From PMNU01 sp035480575 (GTDB lineage Bacteria; Patescibacteriota; Saccharimonadia; Saccharimonadales; UBA4665), in assembly GCA_035480575.1 (NCBI GenBank), contig DATIHR010000023.1, positions 1 through 64,000 on the forward strand: a stretch of 64,000 nucleotides of DNA, given 5' to 3'. The translations under genes were made by a program, and so were the position numbers. Under the pieces are notes generated by a model, which did no database searches, was not told where the DNA came from, and saw only the letters and a list, made by a program, of their open reading frames with translations. Positions 15,797-25,161 of the stretch are shown here, in pieces (the first letter of the stretch is position 1; every line of letters begins with the position of its first letter).

Positions 15797-16230
15797 ACCA
15801 CCTCCCGAGAAACATTTGTTTTAGTATTAAATACCCAGAACCGGTACCAAAAGTAATTCCATATAGTAAAGAAGCCTGCTGCTACAAAAAAGCCGATATA
15901 CGGACTAATACCTAAGGCAACCAATCCCCAAATAATAGCGTAATCGATAAGGTACGTAACAACTGTGAGAAAACCATATCTTTTAATCACACGGGTTTCA
16001 TGCCCATTAAGTCGCCGGCTCGCAAATGCCCAGTACCGCTGCACAGTATACGACAAACTGACACCAACGATATCCGAAATAATCTTAGCCGGAAACCAGC
16101 GCCACCCAAGGCCCGTGTATAGTCCGGCAAATGTCGCGTAGCCAGACCAAAAATAAACGCCACCGCCAACCATATATTCAAGAAACTGAATAACGTTGTG
16201 ACGCGTCGGGCGAAAATCCGCAAGTTTCAT
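15793..16230 (-). CDS. GtrA-family membrane protein
   Basis: A 145-residue protein with four membrane segments (about 14-36, 44-62, 83-105, 110-130). It has the GtrA-like motif YxxQRYWAF after helix 2 and a WNYFWYRFWVF helix end. GtrA proteins are thought to flip or hold polyprenyl-linked sugars for glycan modification. It is divergent from the WbaP-type gene that opens the glycan locus, with a 63-bp gap. A second GtrA homolog lies at 32939-33340. Confidence 0.85.
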   Translation of the reverse strand: MKLADFRPTRHNVIQFLEYMVGGGVYFWSGYATFAGLYTGLGWRWFPAKIISDIVGVSLSYTVQRYWAFASRRLNGHETRVIKRYGFLTVVTYLIDYAIIWGLVALGISPYIGFFVAAGFFTIWNYFWYRFWVFNTKTNVSREVV

Positions 16231-16277
16231 TCAATTCCAGTATACCAAGGTAAGGCGGTTCAAACGATGGCAGATGA

Positions 16278-16283
16278 TACAAT
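16278..16283 (+). promoter_or_regulatory. Extended -10 box opening the glycan locus
   Basis: TGATACAAT, followed by ten bases and the ATG at 16294. No ribosome-binding site is seen. Confidence 0.5.
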
Positions 16284-16293
16284 CTAGACAGTA

Positions 16294-17736
16294 ATGAAAA
16301 GTAACTCTTCGTTTATTTACAGCATTTTGCTTGTACTTGGAGATTTCGTAACGCTCATCGCAGCATTTGTAGTGGCTTACGTAGTACGCGTTAAATTCGC
16401 AGTCGGCATAGACCCCGCCCCCATCGTTTCAAACGGCCGGCTGTTTTTAAACGTCTTTTTGGCGGTATTGCCATTTTGGATTATCATTTTTGCCTTCCTG
16501 GGGCTCTATAACCACAATATCTACGAAAAACGCTTTAAAGAGTTAGGGCGGCTTTTCGTAGGGTCGTTCTTTGGGCTTTTGTTGGTCATATTTTGGGACT
16601 TTCTATCTTCTAAGTCCATTTTTCCGGCTCGCTTAGTACCTATTTATGGCTTTGTATTTGCCTTTGTGTTCTTGGTTATCTTCCGTACTGTTGCACGGTT
16701 TATGCGTATCCAGCTATTTCGCCACAATGCGGGCCTAACCCGCGTGCTTTTAGTAGGCAACACCGCCATGACACTGGAACTCCTTAATTGGTTAGCCGAT
16801 AGCCGTCATTCTGGCTACCGCGTGGTCGGCGTCGTTGGAGGCAAGCAGGCCATGGGCGACCACAGCGCTATTCCGTTATACCGCACGTTCGACGAGTTCG
16901 CAGCAGCATACAACGGCGAGCTGCACGGCATTATTCAGACCGAGCTGTACGCCGACGAAACCAAGAACGCAAAAATCCTTGCAGCCGCCCAAGAAAACCA
17001 CGTAAGCTACCGGTTTGTCCCCGGCAATACCGAATTGTTTGTCGGCAATATAGAGGTAGAATTATTCCGATCAAGCGTGCCTGTTATTACCGTGCACCAG
17101 ACCGCGCTTTTTGGATGGGGACGGATTGTCAAACGGCTGTCCGACGTCACCCTGGGAAGCATTGCCCTACTTATTGCCTCGCCACTTATGTTGCTTATTG
17201 CGATGGCGCAAAAAATGAATGACCCGCGGGCGCCCATTTTGTACAAACCTCTGCGGCTCGGGCGGTTTGGCGGCAAAATAAAAATCTATAAATTCCGCAG
17301 CATGGATCCACAGTATAGCAGCATGAGCCCCGAAGAAGGCTTTATAAAAATGGGGCGCCCGGACCTTATTAAGCCGTACCGCGAAAACGGTGACAAAATG
17401 GAGAACGACCCCCGCATTACCGCGTTCGGCAGGTTCCTAAGACGCACCAGCCTAGACGAACTACCCCAGCTTATTAACATTGTACGCGGCGATATTAGCC
17501 TGGTAGGCCCACGCGCACTCGACCCGTTCGAACTCGAGAAGCATCCCAAAAAAAACCTAATCCTAGCTGTCAAAACCGGCCTTACTGGGCTCGCGCAAGT
17601 ATCCGGCCTGCGCGATATTAGCTTCGAGGAACGGCGCAAGCTTGACCTATACTATGTCCAGCACTGGAGTATCTGGCTTGACCTTGTCATCCTGATTAAA
17701 ACACTCCGCGCCATAACGCGCCGTGGCAACGACTAA
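16294..17736 (+). CDS. Polyprenyl-phosphate sugar phosphotransferase (WbaP/CpsE type)
   Basis: A 480-residue enzyme that moves a sugar-1-phosphate from an NDP-sugar to undecaprenyl phosphate, the first membrane step of glycan building. Four N-terminal membrane segments (about 8-30, 48-70, 88-108, 115-135) precede a CoA-binding-like Rossmann domain (about 150-260). A further hydrophobic segment (about 285-308) leads to the catalytic domain with KIYKFRSM, RRTSLDELPQL, and DISLVGPRAL. The C-terminal helix (YYVQHWSIWLDL) is typical. The next gene starts in a TAATG overlap. Confidence 0.92.
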   Translation: MKSNSSFIYSILLVLGDFVTLIAAFVVAYVVRVKFAVGIDPAPIVSNGRLFLNVFLAVLPFWIIIFAFLGLYNHNIYEKRFKELGRLFVGSFFGLLLVIFWDFLSSKSIFPARLVPIYGFVFAFVFLVIFRTVARFMRIQLFRHNAGLTRVLLVGNTAMTLELLNWLADSRHSGYRVVGVVGGKQAMGDHSAIPLYRTFDEFAAAYNGELHGIIQTELYADETKNAKILAAAQENHVSYRFVPGNTELFVGNIEVELFRSSVPVITVHQTALFGWGRIVKRLSDVTLGSIALLIASPLMLLIAMAQKMNDPRAPILYKPLRLGRFGGKIKIYKFRSMDPQYSSMSPEEGFIKMGRPDLIKPYRENGDKMENDPRITAFGRFLRRTSLDELPQLINIVRGDISLVGPRALDPFELEKHPKKNLILAVKTGLTGLAQVSGLRDISFEERRKLDLYYVQHWSIWLDLVILIKTLRAITRRGND

Positions 17737-18848
17737 TGAACTCACCCCATACCTCAATGAAAGTAGCGATTGTTCATGATTGGCTGGTAGGCGGTGGCGC
17801 CGAATGGGTGGTATACGAACTACATAAAATGTATCCGGACGCGTCCATATACACATCGTATGCAACCGACGAATGGCGGGAGCGCCTAGATAACAAAGTT
17901 GTTACCGGTTTTTTGCAGCACTGGCCGTTTTCTAAACTGCGCAAATTCTTACCAGTTGTACGCATATGGTGGTTCACGCACCTAGACCTTAGCCAATACG
18001 ACTTAGTTATTAGCAGCACCGGTAATGGCGAGGCAAAAGGCATACACGTACCAAATGGCACGCACATTTGCTACTGCCATAGCCCCACCCATTTTTATTG
18101 GCGGCATTACAACCAATACCTTAAGCGGCCCGGCTTTGGCATGTTTAGCCCGCTGGTGCGCGTTGCCTTGCGCCTTCTTGTAGGTCCGCTGCGGCGGTGG
18201 GACTATAACGCAGCCCAGCGCCCGGACTACTTTGTAGCTAACTCATCGCACATTAAGAACGACATCAAAACCTACTATGGGCGTGATGCAGTGGTTATTC
18301 ATCCGCCGGTTCATATTGAGCGGTTTACGCCCGCCCCACAAAAAGAACGCACCGGGCTTATTAGCACCAGCCGGCTCGTGCCGGCTAAGCATGTCGACAT
18401 AATTGTAGAGGCAGCGAATGCCCTAGACCTGCCGCTCACCGTCGTCAGCACCGGCCCCGAGTTGCAACATCTTAAGAGTATTGCCGGCGAGAGCGTTACA
18501 TTTACCGGTAAAATATCCGACGAAGACCTTGCCCAGCGCGTGGCCCACGCGATAGGCTTCGTGTTTGCCAGCTTCGACGACTTCGGCATTGTACCCGTCG
18601 AAGCCATGGCCGCCGGCACCCCAGTTATTGCATATAAGGCCGGTGGTGCGCTAGACTACGTCGTACCGGGTAAGACTGGCTTGTTTTTTGAGGAACAAAC
18701 GTCCGAATCGCTTATAAAAGCGCTCCGCTCGTTTGACCCGCAATCGTTCAAGCCGGCTGTTATTCGCGCCGAGGCCGAACAGTTCTCGCCGCAAGTCTTT
18801 ACCCGTAAGATGGAACGTCTCATCGCACGGCATACGCGTAGCAAATAA
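17736..18848 (+). CDS. Glycosyltransferase family 4 (WbaZ/mannosyltransferase-like)
   Basis: A GT-B enzyme of 370 residues, or 363 if translation starts at the in-frame ATG at 17757 (MKVAIVHDW is the usual family start). An N-terminal GGGAEWVV loop, an HSPTHFYW motif and a C-terminal donor-binding region with ISTSRLVPAKHVD and FGIVPVEAMAAGTPVIAYKAGG are seen. This subfamily often transfers mannose or a similar sugar in O-antigen and capsule loci. The ATG at 17736 overlaps the stop of the phosphotransferase gene by one base, suggesting coupling. Confidence 0.88.
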   Translation: MNSPHTSMKVAIVHDWLVGGGAEWVVYELHKMYPDASIYTSYATDEWRERLDNKVVTGFLQHWPFSKLRKFLPVVRIWWFTHLDLSQYDLVISSTGNGEAKGIHVPNGTHICYCHSPTHFYWRHYNQYLKRPGFGMFSPLVRVALRLLVGPLRRWDYNAAQRPDYFVANSSHIKNDIKTYYGRDAVVIHPPVHIERFTPAPQKERTGLISTSRLVPAKHVDIIVEAANALDLPLTVVSTGPELQHLKSIAGESVTFTGKISDEDLAQRVAHAIGFVFASFDDFGIVPVEAMAAGTPVIAYKAGGALDYVVPGKTGLFFEEQTSESLIKALRSFDPQSFKPAVIRAEAEQFSPQVFTRKMERLIARHTRSK

Positions 18849-18878
18849 TAGCAGAGCTGGGAGAAGCAGGGAGAGTAT

Positions 18879-20711
18879 ATGTGTGGTATTGTCGGCTATA
18901 TTGGTAATCGCGATGGCAGCGAGATTGTATTGAGTGGACTCAAAGGATTGGAATACCGCGGCTACGATTCCGCCGGTATTGCCGTCCTAGGCAAAGACAA
19001 TAAGCCGAAGCTACTGCGGCAAGTAGGCCGCGTTGATGGTTTGGAACGCCTGGTACGTGATGAACATGTCACCAACACGCCTGCCGCCATTGGCCATACC
19101 CGCTGGGCAACCCATGGCAAGCCATCTGTTTTAAACGCGCATCCACACACCAATACCGACGAAACCATATTTGTAGTGCACAACGGCATCATCGAAAACT
19201 ACATGGAGCTACGCAAGCAGTTACAAGAAGAAGGTTACGAATTTAAGTCAGAAACCGATACCGAGGTATTACCCCAGCTGATTGACTACTACTTCAAAAA
19301 ATCCGGTTCGTTCGAAGAAGCGTTTGTAAAAACACTAGCCGAAGTACGCGGCGCCTACGCTATTTTGGCCATGAGTGCCAGCGAGCCCGACAAACTCTAT
19401 GCCGCCCGCCTAAGTAGCCCCATGGTTATTGGCGTTGGCAAAGACGAGTGCATTGTCGCCAGTGACCCCTCGGCTATTTTGCAGCACACCAAAGAAGTCA
19501 TTTATGTACATGACAACGAAATGGTAGTAGTAACCGGCGGTAGCTACACGATTACCGACTTAAAACACGACAAAACCGTACAGCGCGAAACCGAACACCT
19601 AGATTTCGATGCCGACCTCGCAGAGCTCGGCGACTACCCCCACTTTATGCTTAAAGAAATCTTTGAAGCACCGCAAACGATTCGCCTAGCATCGTTGGGC
19701 CGCACCAATGCCGAGACTAGCACCGTTAAACTTGGTGGCTTAGAAAGCGTTCGCGCCCAGCTCGATTACATAGACCGCATACTTATCGTGTCGTGCGGCA
19801 CATCGTACTACGCCAGCCTTGTCGGCGAATATCTTATAGAAGAAATTGCCGGTATCCCGGTAGAAGTGCAACTAGCCAGCGAGTTTAAATACCGCAATGA
19901 GCCGCTCTCGCGCAGCACTGCCATACTGGCCGTGTCACAATCCGGCGAAACCGCCGACACCATTGCTGCACTCAAAAAAGTAGAAAACTACGGCGTACTA
20001 CGCCTGGGCATTGTAAACGCCGTAGGCAGCACCATTGCCCGCATGACCGATGCCGGCGTGTACTGCCACGCAGGGCCCGAGCTAGCAGTCGCCAGCACCA
20101 AGGCATTCATTGCCCAAGTAACCGTACTGTTACAAATTGCCCTCAACCTGGCCAAAGAACGCAACAAACTATACAAACCACTACTAGAAGAGATCGAAGC
20201 ATTACCCGCTAAAGCCGAGGCAATACTACAGCAAGCCGAAAGTATCAAATTGCTTGCCGAAAAATACAAAGACTACAAAGATTTCCTATACATTGGCCGC
20301 CGGTATTCATACCCCGGTGCCCTGGAAGGCGCATTAAAGCTCAAGGAAATCAGCTACATCCACGCCGAAGGTTACGCTGCCGGCGAAATGAAACATGGCC
20401 CGCTGGCCATGATTGACGAATCCTTCCCTACGTTTGCCCTAGCTACCGAATCGCCACTGCTTGAAAAAACCTGCAGTAATATCCAAGAGATCAAAGCCCG
20501 CAGCGGCAAAGTAGTCGCCGTTGCTACCGAGGGCGATACGCTCGTAAGCAAGCATGCTGACGACATTATCTACATCCCCAAAACACTTGAGCAAACCAGC
20601 CCCATTTTAGAAGCAATTGTTATGCAGCTGTTCTCATACTACGTGGCTGTCGCCAAGGGGTACAATGTCGACCGGCCGCGCAACCTGGCAAAATCGGTTA
20701 CCGTCGAATAA
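18879..20711 (+). CDS. glmS: Glutamine-fructose-6-phosphate aminotransferase (isomerising)
   Basis: A 610-residue enzyme making glucosamine-6-phosphate from fructose-6-phosphate and glutamine, the entry to UDP-GlcNAc. The N-terminal Cys2 in CGIVGYIG is the glutaminase nucleophile; GYDSAG and HTRWATHG follow. Two SIS domains occupy about 285-600, with SCGTSYYA and SQSGETADT. It ends LAKSVTVE as in most GlmS. GGGAGAG precedes the ATG. It provides amino sugar for both peptidoglycan and the surface glycan. The coding end lies in a hairpin shared with the convergent manC gene. Confidence 0.97.
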   Translation: MCGIVGYIGNRDGSEIVLSGLKGLEYRGYDSAGIAVLGKDNKPKLLRQVGRVDGLERLVRDEHVTNTPAAIGHTRWATHGKPSVLNAHPHTNTDETIFVVHNGIIENYMELRKQLQEEGYEFKSETDTEVLPQLIDYYFKKSGSFEEAFVKTLAEVRGAYAILAMSASEPDKLYAARLSSPMVIGVGKDECIVASDPSAILQHTKEVIYVHDNEMVVVTGGSYTITDLKHDKTVQRETEHLDFDADLAELGDYPHFMLKEIFEAPQTIRLASLGRTNAETSTVKLGGLESVRAQLDYIDRILIVSCGTSYYASLVGEYLIEEIAGIPVEVQLASEFKYRNEPLSRSTAILAVSQSGETADTIAALKKVENYGVLRLGIVNAVGSTIARMTDAGVYCHAGPELAVASTKAFIAQVTVLLQIALNLAKERNKLYKPLLEEIEALPAKAEAILQQAESIKLLAEKYKDYKDFLYIGRRYSYPGALEGALKLKEISYIHAEGYAAGEMKHGPLAMIDESFPTFALATESPLLEKTCSNIQEIKARSGKVVAVATEGDTLVSKHADDIIYIPKTLEQTSPILEAIVMQLFSYYVAVAKGYNVDRPRNLAKSVTVE

Positions 20712-20721
20712 AACGGTAACC
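20696..20721. terminator. Hairpin across the ends of glmS and manC
   Basis: GGTTACCGT (20696-20704) and ACGGTAACC (20713-20721) form a perfect 9-bp stem with an eight-base loop. It covers the last codons and stop of glmS and the stop of the convergent manC gene. On the minus strand a short T run (GATTTTG) follows, so it may end manC transcription. Confidence 0.5.
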
Positions 20722-21812
20722 TACAAGTACTCGGTATCGCCCTGGTCTTTCAGTAGTTTCTGAATGTCCTTAATTTGCTCGATTTTGTATTTAGGGATAA
20801 CCAACAAGACGTCGTCGGTGTCGACAATAATTAAGTCATCAACACCGGCTACGGCTACAACCTTTTTGTCGTTGCTTGTTTTAACAAACGTGCCGCGCGT
20901 ATCTACAAACACCCCTTTGCCGTCAGCGTAGTTAGTAGTGCCGTCGCCGCCTTCCAGGTAATCGTACACCGACCCCCAGGTGCCAATATCAATCCACTTA
21001 AATGGCAGCAAAATAACCCGGGATTCGGGCGAGTTCATAACATGCTTGGTAACGTCCTCGGTTGGCCCCTTCTCCATGCTGGCGTAAATTTCTTCTATGG
21101 CGGCGTCCTCGCCCGGCTTGTCAAAACAGGCCTTCATGCGCATAAGCGCGTCGTACCAATCTGGCCGGTGCTTTTTGTACGCGTCAAGCAGCATGCCCGG
21201 GTACCAACACAGGTGGTTACAGTGGGCAACAACCCGAAAGTTCTCAATAAGTTCTTTGGTTTCTTTGTAGCTTTTAAGCCTGGTTATAAACTCGCCAACG
21301 GCATAGACCTCCTGGCCAGTGTCTTGGTGCAGCCGCTCGCCCAGCTTTAGGTAATCAATACCCATGTTCGGTTCGGTCGCCTTAATACCGCCAGTAACGA
21401 ACGATTTTTCTTTGGCAACAATTTTGCCGGCATCCTCGACCATCTTCAAAAAAGCGTCTTCGGGCAAACGAATATCGTCTGCCTGCACCAAAAACACCGG
21501 CTCGTCCGGGTGTAATACGCTCAAACGCAAAAATGCCAGGCCTTCGCCCGGGCCGCGGTCCTTGGCTATGTCCGGCTCGATAATGTAATTCTTAAGCGGA
21601 ATCTGCGGCGATTGCTCGGAAATATACTTAATAAACCTGCGCTTAGACGAGATATAAATGTCTTCAGGGGCAAACTTTTTGAGCAGTGTTTGAATGTTTT
21701 CGGTATACGAGGATACATCGCCAACAATTGGCTGAAACTGTTTTGGCTTGTCTTCTCGCGAGTACGGCCACAGCTTCGTGCCCTGCCCTCCAGCTGTAAC
21801 AAGAATTTTCAT
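20721..21812 (-). CDS. manC: Mannose-1-phosphate guanylyltransferase
   Basis: A 363-residue nucleotidyltransferase that makes GDP-mannose from mannose-1-phosphate and GTP. The signature is GGQGTKLWPYSR at residues about 8-19, then KPKQF. The more usual form is GGSGTRLWP, so two signature positions differ. FKWIDIGTWGSVYDYL is the typical C-terminal product-binding stretch. There is no isomerase domain, so it is the short form. Start 21812 is chosen over 21824 because TGT-TATGAT lies seven bases before it. Divergent from the phosphomannomutase gene. Confidence 0.88.
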   Translation of the reverse strand: MKILVTAGGQGTKLWPYSREDKPKQFQPIVGDVSSYTENIQTLLKKFAPEDIYISSKRRFIKYISEQSPQIPLKNYIIEPDIAKDRGPGEGLAFLRLSVLHPDEPVFLVQADDIRLPEDAFLKMVEDAGKIVAKEKSFVTGGIKATEPNMGIDYLKLGERLHQDTGQEVYAVGEFITRLKSYKETKELIENFRVVAHCNHLCWYPGMLLDAYKKHRPDWYDALMRMKACFDKPGEDAAIEEIYASMEKGPTEDVTKHVMNSPESRVILLPFKWIDIGTWGSVYDYLEGGDGTTNYADGKGVFVDTRGTFVKTSNDKKVVAVAGVDDLIIVDTDDVLLVIPKYKIEQIKDIQKLLKDQGDTEYL

Positions 21813-21819
21813 ACTACCC

Positions 21820-21825
21820 ATCATA
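21820..21825 (-). promoter_or_regulatory. Extended -10 box of manC
   Basis: The minus strand reads TGTTATGAT, then seven bases, then ATG at 21812. The upstream in-frame ATG at 21824 falls within this box and is unlikely to be used. Confidence 0.55.
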
Positions 21826-21905
21826 ACAGATCCGCCGCTACATCTACCGCGGTAGACAATGCGCCGGCACGCAAGCTATGCTGTCAGTACTGTAAGGAGT
21901 AGTTT

Positions 21906-23252
21906 ATGGATTCTATTGACCATATATTTAAGGCATACGATATTCGGGGCAAAGTTGACAGCGAACTTACTCCGGAATTTACCGAAAAAGTCGGCCGGTC
22001 GCTGGCTCAGTGGCTACCCGCCAAAGGCGCGGTTGCCGTAGGCCACGATATGCGCCCCGATTCCAAAGCACTTGCAGAAGGCATGATGCAGGGTTTACAG
22101 GCCGGTGGCCGCGACGTCGTAGATATTGGTATGGTAACCAGCGACATGATCTATTTTGCCGTAGGCAAAGAAGGCTTGGCGGGCGGTGCCATGATTACCG
22201 CCAGCCATAACCCTGGCAAAGACAACGGCATTAAAATCTGCCGCGAGGAAGCAAAGCCAGTCAGTATAGACACTGGCCTGGCCGACATACGGGAGCTTGT
22301 AAAAACCAACACCTTTACCGATGCCGATCAACCAGGCAGCCGCCGCACTTTGGACGTTACAGAAGGCTGGATCGAGCACGTCCTTAGCTTTATTGATCCC
22401 GCAAAACTGACCCCCCTCAAGCTAGCAGCCGATGCCGGCAATGGCATGGCCGGTGCTATCCTGCCCCACCTGCAAAAACACGTACCGTGGCAGGTGACCG
22501 AGCTCTACTACGAACTCGACGGCACGTTCCCCAACCACGAGGCAAACCCACTCAAATTTGAGACACTAGCCGAACTCATCAAAACCATTAAAGATAACGG
22601 CTTGGACGGTGGTATGGCCTTTGATGGCGATGGCGACCGTGCGTTCTTAATTGACGAAACCGGTACCGTGCTGGCTGGCGGCGTTATGTCGGCTATGCTG
22701 AGCGAATACTTTTTGGGCGAATACCCCGCGAGCCACATTGTGTACGATGTCCGTAACAGCCGGGGCGTTATTGATGTCATTACCGAACACGGCGGCACAC
22801 CGGTGCGTTCGCGGGTCGGGCACTCGCTTATAAAAGAAAAAATGCGCGACGTAGACGCGCCCTTTGGTGGCGAAGCCTCGGGCCACTTTTACTTTAGAGA
22901 CAACTGGTACGCCGACTCCGGCATGATTGCCGCGGTTATTGGTCTGTACGTTGCTACCCTCAGCGGTAAAAAACTGTCCGAGCTACGCAAGCAGTACACC
23001 CGCTATGCCGCCATACCCGAAACTAACTTTACTGTAGACGATAAGCAAGCTGCCATAGATGCCGTTGCCGCGCAGTTTACAGATGCCAAACAGGATACCC
23101 TAGACGGCCTAACCGTATGGTTAGATAACGACAGCTGGCTAAACATACGGCCCAGCAATACCGAACCGCTCCTGCGTCTAAACGCAGAAGCCCGCACACA
23201 GGGCGAACTAGATGAGCTCGTTAAGAAAGTAGTGAGCATTATCAACAGTTGA
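21906..23252 (+). CDS. manB: Phosphomannomutase/phosphoglucomutase
   Basis: A 448-residue alpha-D-phosphohexomutase that interconverts sugar-6-phosphates and sugar-1-phosphates. The active-site serine is in TASHNPGKDNG (about 97-107), the metal loop is DGDGDRAFL, the sugar-binding loop is GGEASGHFYF, and the phosphate-binding loop is RPSNTEPLLR near the C-terminus. With manC next door it probably supplies mannose-1-phosphate, but it could also make glucose-1-phosphate for rmlA. AAGGAG lies at a good distance upstream of the ATG. Confidence 0.93.
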   Translation: MDSIDHIFKAYDIRGKVDSELTPEFTEKVGRSLAQWLPAKGAVAVGHDMRPDSKALAEGMMQGLQAGGRDVVDIGMVTSDMIYFAVGKEGLAGGAMITASHNPGKDNGIKICREEAKPVSIDTGLADIRELVKTNTFTDADQPGSRRTLDVTEGWIEHVLSFIDPAKLTPLKLAADAGNGMAGAILPHLQKHVPWQVTELYYELDGTFPNHEANPLKFETLAELIKTIKDNGLDGGMAFDGDGDRAFLIDETGTVLAGGVMSAMLSEYFLGEYPASHIVYDVRNSRGVIDVITEHGGTPVRSRVGHSLIKEKMRDVDAPFGGEASGHFYFRDNWYADSGMIAAVIGLYVATLSGKKLSELRKQYTRYAAIPETNFTVDDKQAAIDAVAAQFTDAKQDTLDGLTVWLDNDSWLNIRPSNTEPLLRLNAEARTQGELDELVKKVVSIINS

Positions 23253-23305
23253 CTAATTGTTGTATAAAATCCATCTGGTTACTTTTGCCGAAAGCACAGC
23301 AGACA

Positions 23306-23333
23306 TTGCGAGACTTCAGGCATACAATATAAT
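23306..23333 (+). promoter_or_regulatory. Promoter of rmlB
   Basis: TTGCGA (23306-23311), a 16-base spacer, and TATAAT (23328-23333). Only three bases separate the box from the ATG at 23337, so the transcript may begin near or after it. The in-frame ATG at 23346 would then be the leaderless start. Confidence 0.55.
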
Positions 23334-23336
23334 CAC

Positions 23337-24356
23337 ATGAAAAAGATGCTAGTTACCGGTGGCGCAGGGTTTATTGGGGCAAACTTTGTGCACTACACCG
23401 TCAAAAACCACCCCGAATACCAGGTAACTGTTGTTGATAAGTTAACCTATGCCGGCAACCCGGACAACGTCGCCTCGGTGCTCGACAAAATAGAATTTGT
23501 TACGGGCGACATCTGCGACCCAGAGCTCATAGACCGGCTGGTAGCAGACACCGACATCGTCGTACACTTTGCCGCCGAAAGCCACAACGATAACTCGTTA
23601 AAAGACCCGTGGCCGTTTATTAACACCAACATCATTGGCACCTACCAAATTTTGGAGGCCGTGCGCAAGCACGACAAGCGTTTGCACCATATATCCACCG
23701 ATGAAGTCTTTGGCGACCTAGAGCTCGACGACCCAGAACGCTTCCGCGAAACAACGCCTTACAACCCCTCCAGCCCGTATTCTGCCAGTAAAGCAAGCTC
23801 CGACCACTTGGTTCGCGCCTGGATTCGCAGCTTTGGCGTTAAGGCGACTATTTCGAACTGCTCTAACAACTACGGCCCCTACCAGCACATCGAAAAGTTC
23901 ATTCCCCGCCAAATTACCAACATCTTACAAGACGAACAGCCACGCCTGTACGGCGAAGGCCTGAACGTGCGTGACTGGATCCATGTAGACGATCACAACA
24001 ACGCCGTGCACTGCATTATCGAAAAAGGTAAAATAGGCGACACCTACATTATTGGTGCCGATAACGACCACACCAATAACAAACAAGTTATCGAGATGAT
24101 TCTGGAACTCATGGGCAAACCAAAGGACTGGTACGTGCACGTTACCGACCGCCCGGGCCACGACATGCGCTACGCCATGGATTCCAGCAAGCTTAAAAAT
24201 GAACTCGGCTGGCAACCCCAGTACACCGACAACAACGGTATGCACGAAGGCCTAAAACAAACCATAGACTGGTATAAAAACAACGAGGCGTGGTGGAAGC
24301 GCGAAAAACAAGCCACCGAAGCCAAATACCGCGACGCTGGCGAAAAAACCTTATGA
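23337..24356 (+). CDS. rmlB: dTDP-glucose 4,6-dehydratase
   Basis: A 339-residue SDR enzyme that turns dTDP-glucose into dTDP-4-keto-6-deoxyglucose, the branch point of dTDP-rhamnose and dTDP-amino sugars. It has GGAGFIGANF for NAD binding, AAESHNDNS, the HISTDEVFGDL catalytic loop, the YSASK catalytic pair at about 154-158, and the NCSNNYGPYQ block. The start may be ATG 23337 or, given the promoter position, ATG 23346. The next gene begins in an ATGA overlap. rmlC, rmlD and rmlA lie about 6 kb downstream. Confidence 0.95.
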   Translation: MKKMLVTGGAGFIGANFVHYTVKNHPEYQVTVVDKLTYAGNPDNVASVLDKIEFVTGDICDPELIDRLVADTDIVVHFAAESHNDNSLKDPWPFINTNIIGTYQILEAVRKHDKRLHHISTDEVFGDLELDDPERFRETTPYNPSSPYSASKASSDHLVRAWIRSFGVKATISNCSNNYGPYQHIEKFIPRQITNILQDEQPRLYGEGLNVRDWIHVDDHNNAVHCIIEKGKIGDTYIIGADNDHTNNKQVIEMILELMGKPKDWYVHVTDRPGHDMRYAMDSSKLKNELGWQPQYTDNNGMHEGLKQTIDWYKNNEAWWKREKQATEAKYRDAGEKTL

Positions 24357-25090
24357 CCTACGGTGAATATGTAGACCGACAATACTATACATATGCGAAC
24401 GACTTCGAAGCGCCCCACGCCAAAGCCCTAGTCGGCGGGCTTAATCTTATACCAGATGCTGACGCCGTAAATAAAAGTGCCTACCTGGTTGCATGGCGCT
24501 TTCCCAAAGAAGTCAGCATACACATAGAAGATACGTCGCTGGGTGTTAACGCTATAGCCAAAGCCGTGGTGTATGGTACCGAGAATGCCCACACAACACT
24601 ATCCAATCACCTATTGATGGCTCGGCAGCCCGACGATCCAAACCAAGAACCCGACGAAGAAATATTAGAAAATCTATCCAAAGCGGTCTACCTAGGCCTA
24701 GACACCGCCGGCAGACACAGTCGTAAGGACATGGGTGTTGTGTACAATAGCTACCGTACCAGCGACAGGGATACTGTTGCACTCGGGCTGCCTACTCGTG
24801 GTCTATACGAAGTTTGCACAAGCGTCAGAGCCGCAAGCACTCGGCCCGGTCTAGGACTTTTGAACTCTAAATTATACTCGGGACTACTTGGCAGCCAAAC
24901 CGTCCATATGACAGTTAGCCACAACATGCATCCGCAAGAACCTGCCGTCGCCCAACAAGTAGCCGAATTTTTGGAAAGCCAAAAACCTATCGGCTATGCC
25001 GAGCCGGCAGCAATCGAAGTTGGACACTACAACATAGATACCGAAAACGGATTCCAGTACACCGCACATACGCGTTTCGAGTTGCAATAA
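24353..25090 (+). CDS. 2H-phosphoesterase-like protein (copy 1)
   Basis: A 245-residue protein closely related to the product at 26220-26951. No family was recognised at once, but two His-x-Thr-hydrophobic motifs are visible: H80-T-T-L and H185-M-T-V, 105 residues apart. Two such motifs define the 2H phosphoesterase fold (LigT, CPDase), which acts on cyclic phosphates or 2'-5' bonds. Both motifs are kept in the paralog. This assignment is an inference. The ATG overlaps the rmlB stop by 4 nt, so it is translated with rmlB. Confidence 0.75.
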   Translation: MTYGEYVDRQYYTYANDFEAPHAKALVGGLNLIPDADAVNKSAYLVAWRFPKEVSIHIEDTSLGVNAIAKAVVYGTENAHTTLSNHLLMARQPDDPNQEPDEEILENLSKAVYLGLDTAGRHSRKDMGVVYNSYRTSDRDTVALGLPTRGLYEVCTSVRAASTRPGLGLLNSKLYSGLLGSQTVHMTVSHNMHPQEPAVAQQVAEFLESQKPIGYAEPAAIEVGHYNIDTENGFQYTAHTRFELQ

Positions 25091-25121
25091 CACAACTAAA
25101 TGGAAAGGGTCATGTGCCATT

Positions 25122-25127
25122 TATAAT
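25122..25127 (+). promoter_or_regulatory. -10 box of the IMPase-like gene
   Basis: TATAAT, followed after eight bases by GGTAGCTTTTAGA (25136-25148), a 13-mer repeated in the leader of the Nudix gene at 28622. A strong AGGAG then precedes the ATG at 25162. Confidence 0.55.
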
Positions 25128-25161
25128 AAAGCTTAGGTAGCTTTTAGAAGAGGAGACAGTG

